From positions 1 through 53,205 of the forward strand of contig JACPOB010000009.1 in assembly GCA_016185145.1 (NCBI GenBank): 53,205 nucleotides of DNA, read 5' to 3'. The translations under genes were made by a program, and so were the position numbers. The notes beneath the pieces were generated by a model. It was given only the letters and a program-made list of their open reading frames with translations. It did not search any database and was not told the origin of the DNA. This DNA comes from Rhodospirillales bacterium. GTDB taxonomy: Bacteria; Pseudomonadota; Alphaproteobacteria; Reyranellales; Reyranellaceae. Every line of letters begins with the position of its first letter. The stretch's first letter is position 1. Shown here piece by piece: positions 50,436 to 53,205 of this stretch.

Positions 50436-51134
50436 ATGTCTGTCAACAATCGCGGCAAGAAGATTCTGCTGGTCGACGACGACCAGGGCTTGCGTACCGT
50501 GCTCGCCGAGCAGCTCGACCTCTATGACGGTTTCACCACCATCCAGGTCGGCACCGCGGCCGAGGGCATGGAGAAGGCCAAGCTCGCCCATTATGACGCC
50601 ATCCTGCTCGATATCGGCCTGCCCGACATGGACGGCCGCGAGCTCTGCAAGCTGATGCGCCGCCAGGGCGTGCGCGCGCCGGTGATCATGCTGACGGCGG
50701 CCGATTCCGACGCCGACACGATCCTGGGCCTGGAATCAGGCGCCAACGACTACGTCACCAAGCCCTTCCGCATCAACGTCCTGCTGGCGCGGCTGCGGGC
50801 TCATCTGCGCCAGCATGAGCGCAGCGAGGACGCGGTGATGACCATCGGCCCCTACGAGTTCCATCCCGCCGCCAAGATGCTGATGGAGAAGGCCGGCAAG
50901 AAGAAGATCCGCCTGACCGACAAGGAAGCCTCGATCCTGAAGTACCTGTTCCGCGCCGGCGACCGGCCGGTGGCGCGCGACGTCCTGCTGAACGAGGTCT
51001 GGGGCTACAATGCCGGGGTCACCACGCACACCCTGGAAACCCACATCTATCGCCTGCGCCAGAAGATCGAGCGCGATCCGGCCAGTGCCGCCATCCTGAT
51101 CACCGACCGCGGCGGGTACAGGCTGCAGCCTTAG
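50436..51134 (+). CDS. OmpR-family response regulator, orphan (CenR-like)
   Basis: A 232-residue regulator. Receiver: LLVDDD, phosphoacceptor Asp59 (LLDIGLPDMDG), IMLTAADSDAD, Lys109 (YVTKPF). A linker contains LRQHERSEDAVMTIGPYEFHPAAKML, then a winged-helix domain ending in THTLETHIYRLRQKIERD and TDRGGYRLQP. The linker wording and the VWGYNAGVTTHTLETH block match a conserved alphaproteobacterial orphan regulator that resembles CenR (from memory). No kinase gene is adjacent. It lies downstream of a palindromic element; the SD region (CAGCAGGTAGCACCAGC) is modest. Confidence 0.9.
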   Translation: MSVNNRGKKILLVDDDQGLRTVLAEQLDLYDGFTTIQVGTAAEGMEKAKLAHYDAILLDIGLPDMDGRELCKLMRRQGVRAPVIMLTAADSDADTILGLESGANDYVTKPFRINVLLARLRAHLRQHERSEDAVMTIGPYEFHPAAKMLMEKAGKKKIRLTDKEASILKYLFRAGDRPVARDVLLNEVWGYNAGVTTHTLETHIYRLRQKIERDPASAAILITDRGGYRLQP

Positions 51135-51149
51135 GGGGTGCGCACACCA

Positions 51150-51256
51150 CCTCACCCCGAGGAGCGGCCCAAAGGGCCGCGTCTCGAAGGGTGGGAGCCA
51201 GTCTTGGTTTTGCCCGCCCTTCGAGACGCCCACTGCGTGCGCTCCTCAGGGTGAGG
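51150..51256. repeat. Palindromic element, family B, copy 2
   Basis: CCTCACCCCGAGGAG at the left returns as CTCCTCAGGGTGAGG at the right; the inner pair is GTCTCGAAGGGTGGG against GCCCGCCCTTCGAGAC. The same arms as copy 1 at 1750-1854, with a different middle. It is directly behind the response regulator stop. Confidence 0.85.
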
Positions 51257-51334
51257 CTATGTGACTTGCCAATAGGTGACCGAAGCGTCATCTTTTCCAA
51301 AACCCGACGATAATGCGCCCGGGAGGGCCCTTTC

Positions 51335-52402
51335 ATGAGCACGCAGCGCATCTACGCCCTGCCCGTCGAGACCACCGAGTGGAAGTTCGACGGCGCCACC
51401 GAGATCCAGTTCAACTGGGAATACGATGATGGCTCGGATGCGCTGCTGGAGCTCTACGACAAGGGCAAGAAGCAGCAGTGGGACGCCAGCAGCCGGCTAG
51501 ACTGGTCGCTCGACCTCGATCCCGAGAATCCGATGGCGCTCAAGGACGAGGCGCTGACGATCTACGACACCGACTACTGGCGCAAGATGAGCGACAAGGA
51601 GAAGGGCTGGCTGCGCCAGAACCTGCAGGCCAACCAGATCTCGCAGTTCATGCACGGCGAGCAGGGAGCCCTGATCGCCACCGCCAAGATCGTCGGCACC
51701 GTGCCCGACATGAACGCCAAGTTCTATGCCGCCACGCAGGTGATGGACGAGGCGCGCCACGTCGAGGCCTACAAGCGCCTGCTGCACGAGAAGTTCGATC
51801 TCGCCTATCCGATCAATCCGGCCCTGAAGTCGCTGCTCGAGCAGACGCTGAGCGATCGGCGCTGGGACATGACCTATCTCGGCATGCAGGTGCTGATCGA
51901 AGGCCTGGCCTTGGCCGCCTTCCAGTCGATCCGCGACAAGGCCGGCAACACGCTGGCGGGTGCGGTGAATGCCTACGTCATGCAGGACGAGGCGCGGCAC
52001 GTCTCGTTCGGCCGCCTGGCGCTGCGCGAATACTATCCGCATCTGTCGGACGCCGAGCGCGACGAGCGCGAGCAGTTCGTGGTCGAGGCGCTCTACTTCA
52101 TGCGTGACCGCTTCAACCAGTCGGAAGTCTGGGAGCGGCTCGGCCTGCCTGCCAACGTGCTGAACGAGCTGCACTACAATTCCAAGCAGATGCACTCGTT
52201 CCGCGGCCGCCTGTTCAGCCGCGTCGTGCCCACGGTCAAGGATATCGGCCTGTGGGGCTCGCGCGTGCAGAAGGCCTTCGCCGAGATGGGCGTGATGGAC
52301 TACGCCAACATCGACGTCACAGAGCAGCTCGCCAACGACGGCAAGGTCGCCGACGAGTTCGACAAGAAGATGTTCGTCGAGAAGGCGATCGCGGCGGAGT
52401 GA
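51335..52402 (+). CDS. Ferritin-like diiron protein (R2/AurF-like)
   Basis: A 355-residue helical protein with two metal-ligand sets: Glu109 (HGEQGA), Glu139 and His142 (DEARHVEAY), Glu189 (IEGLAL), and Glu219 and His222 (DEARHVSFG). This is the E-DExxH-E-DExxH layout of ferritin-like non-heme diiron enzymes such as ribonucleotide reductase R2 and AurF-type oxygenases. It lacks a clear radical-tyrosine context, so an oxygenase/oxidase is more likely than an R2 subunit. The neighbourhood does not indicate a substrate. SD GGGAGGGCC lies shortly before ATG 51335. Confidence 0.85.
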   Translation: MSTQRIYALPVETTEWKFDGATEIQFNWEYDDGSDALLELYDKGKKQQWDASSRLDWSLDLDPENPMALKDEALTIYDTDYWRKMSDKEKGWLRQNLQANQISQFMHGEQGALIATAKIVGTVPDMNAKFYAATQVMDEARHVEAYKRLLHEKFDLAYPINPALKSLLEQTLSDRRWDMTYLGMQVLIEGLALAAFQSIRDKAGNTLAGAVNAYVMQDEARHVSFGRLALREYYPHLSDAERDEREQFVVEALYFMRDRFNQSEVWERLGLPANVLNELHYNSKQMHSFRGRLFSRVVPTVKDIGLWGSRVQKAFAEMGVMDYANIDVTEQLANDGKVADEFDKKMFVEKAIAAE

Positions 52403-52412
52403 CGGCCGTGGC

Positions 52413-52476
52413 CGTCATCCCGAGCATTTGCGAGGGATCTGCCACAGAAAGGTCCCTCGCTGCCGCTCGGGATGAC
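52413..52476. repeat. Palindromic element, family E
   Basis: GTCATCCCGAGCATTTGCGA and TCGCTGCCGCTCGGGATGAC are inverted arms with an internal GAGGGATCT/AGGTCCCTC-type pairing. The GTCATCCCGAGC end is a common alphaproteobacterial intergenic palindrome. It follows the diiron protein gene and could terminate or stabilise its mRNA. Confidence 0.8.
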
Positions 52477-52539
52477 GGAAGCGTGATCCTTTGAATCGAT
52501 CGCATTGAGCTAGCGTGCGCTCCTTCAAAGGAGGACGCC

Positions 52540-53142
52540 ATGCTGCGACGCTCGCTTCTCGTCTTCACAACGGCTGCGATGTGCTCGACGCCGCTCCTCG
52601 CGCAGGAAACGCGGCGCGTGCGCGGCACGATCGAAAAGATCGACGGCTCGACGCTCATCGTGAAGACGCGCGATGGCGAGGATCTCAAGATCGCGCTCGC
52701 CGACAAGCCGATGTTCACGGCGATCATTCCGGCCACGCTTGCCGACCTCAAGCCCGGCACCTTTGTCGGCTCGGGTGCTTTGCCTGGGCCTGACGGCACC
52801 CTGCGCGCCATGGAAGTGCACATCTTTCCCGAGGCGATGCGCGGCACCGGCGAGGGCCATCGCCCGTGGGATGGCGGCGCAAACGCGACCATGACCAACG
52901 CCAATGTCGAGACGGCGGTGGCCGGCGTCGACGGCCAGGTCCTGACGCTGAAATACAAGGACGGCGAGAAGAAGCTTCTGGTCACGCCGCAGACCGCCAT
53001 CGTGACCTACGCGCCGGGCGATCGCGCCGAGGTCAAGGCCGGCACCAAGATCTTCATCGTCGCCGCGCTGAAGCAGCCCGACGGCTCGCTGCAGGCCACG
53101 CGCATTTCCTACGGCCGCAACGGCCTCACGCCGCCGATGTAG
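52540..53142 (+). CDS. Small exported beta-rich protein (DUF5666-like)
   Basis: A 200-residue protein with a signal peptide MLRRSLLVFTTAAMCSTPLLAQ. The mature part shows two similar OB-like halves: VRGTIEKIDGSTLIVKTRDGEDLKIAL and AVAGVDGQVLTLKYKDGEKKLLVTP, each followed by PGxxxxxxA and a final VAALKQPDGSLQATRI strand. DUF5666-type domains look like this; function is unknown, metal or polymer binding in the periplasm being only a guess. Good SD AAAGGAGG precedes ATG 52540. Confidence 0.75.
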   Translation: MLRRSLLVFTTAAMCSTPLLAQETRRVRGTIEKIDGSTLIVKTRDGEDLKIALADKPMFTAIIPATLADLKPGTFVGSGALPGPDGTLRAMEVHIFPEAMRGTGEGHRPWDGGANATMTNANVETAVAGVDGQVLTLKYKDGEKKLLVTPQTAIVTYAPGDRAEVKAGTKIFIVAALKQPDGSLQATRISYGRNGLTPPM

Positions 53143-53149
53143 CTCATGC

Positions 53150-53205
53150 TCTTCCGGACCGCGCGCCTCCCGGCGCGCTCATGAGCTTGAGCGCGCCGGG
53201 AGGCG
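53150..53205. repeat. Palindromic element, family A, partial copy at the window end
   Basis: Starts TCTTCCGGACCGCGCGCC, reaches GCGCGCTCATGAGCTTGAGC and then begins the inverse arm CGCGCCGGGAGGCG before the window stops. It fits copies 2 and 3, with a different inner arm. Confidence 0.8.

Noticed and set aside
1..53205. CRISPR array, rRNA, tRNA, integrase or transposase genes
   Set aside because: No regular direct repeats with spacers, no rRNA or tRNA-like segments and no recombinase-like proteins were found on either strand.

Overview
This 53.2-kb window is a high-GC stretch of bacterial chromosome. Gene content, codon use and the dense scatter of palindromic intergenic repeats point to an alphaproteobacterium of the Rhodospirillales/Hyphomicrobiales type; a Reyranella- or Bradyrhizobium-like organism is my guess, not a proof. 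There are no rRNA or tRNA genes, no CRISPR array, no transposase and no prophage. The content is dominated by solute uptake (two LivK-type, two Bug/TctC-type and two family-5 peptide-type binding proteins, one complete Liv set and one complete Dpp set) together with CoA-ligase-based catabolism.

Layout. 1-4.9 kb: 5' end of aconitase (minus), a secreted TPR protein, an alpha/beta hydrolase and an OmpR-type two-component pair. 4.95-12.5 kb: an AMP-forming acyl-CoA ligase followed by livG-livH-livM-livK-livF; this cluster type normally ends in a PaaK-like ligase, which here lies at 17.9-19.1 kb. The 5.4 kb between livF and the paaK-like gene looks like an insertion or rearrangement zone: two Gdx-type SMR exporters with near-identical leaders, a small membrane protein plus a decayed partial copy, an R2K-type ATP-grasp gene, an AhpD-like protein, a MerR-P-loop ATPase fusion, and a small coiled-coil gene present once intact and once frameshifted. 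19.2-22.5 kb: a serine beta-lactamase-like hydrolase, a Bug-type binding protein and an exported PCMT-like methyltransferase. 22.6-28.0 kb: a tight run of a membrane spermidine-synthase-like protein, an exported hydrolase, a PhnZ-like HD protein, a threonine dehydratase and a NUDIX hydrolase. A strong-looking promoter then leads into about 400 bp without a clear gene and a frameshifted acyltransferase.

29.5-35.5 kb (minus): an operon of VOC protein, acyl-CoA ligase, MDR oxidoreductase, PaaI-like thioesterase, peptide-type binding protein and a small exported protein. 35.8-45 kb (plus): a second peptide-type binding protein, dppBCDF and hydantoinase/oxoprolinase hyuA-hyuB, consistent with uptake and ATP-dependent opening of a cyclic amide. 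45-50.2 kb (minus): LivK-type binding protein, MarR regulator, Bug-type binding protein, alanine dehydrogenase and a RibBA-like GTP cyclohydrolase II. 50.4-53.1 kb (plus): an orphan OmpR-type regulator, a ferritin-like diiron protein and a small exported protein.

Two themes stand out. First, at least five families of palindromic elements punctuate the window, one of them inserted in frame inside hyuA. Second, there are many lesions: frameshifts at about 12811, 16110, 24838, 28885 and 43141 and 5' truncations of livH and dppB. Two of the frameshifts fuse overlapping neighbour genes into single long ORFs. Some of these may be sequencing errors. The most promising regulatory signals are the paired SMR leaders, in which an ACGG-loop hairpin overlaps an SD-sequestering stem, and an autonomous promoter at 27955 ahead of a gene-free stretch.
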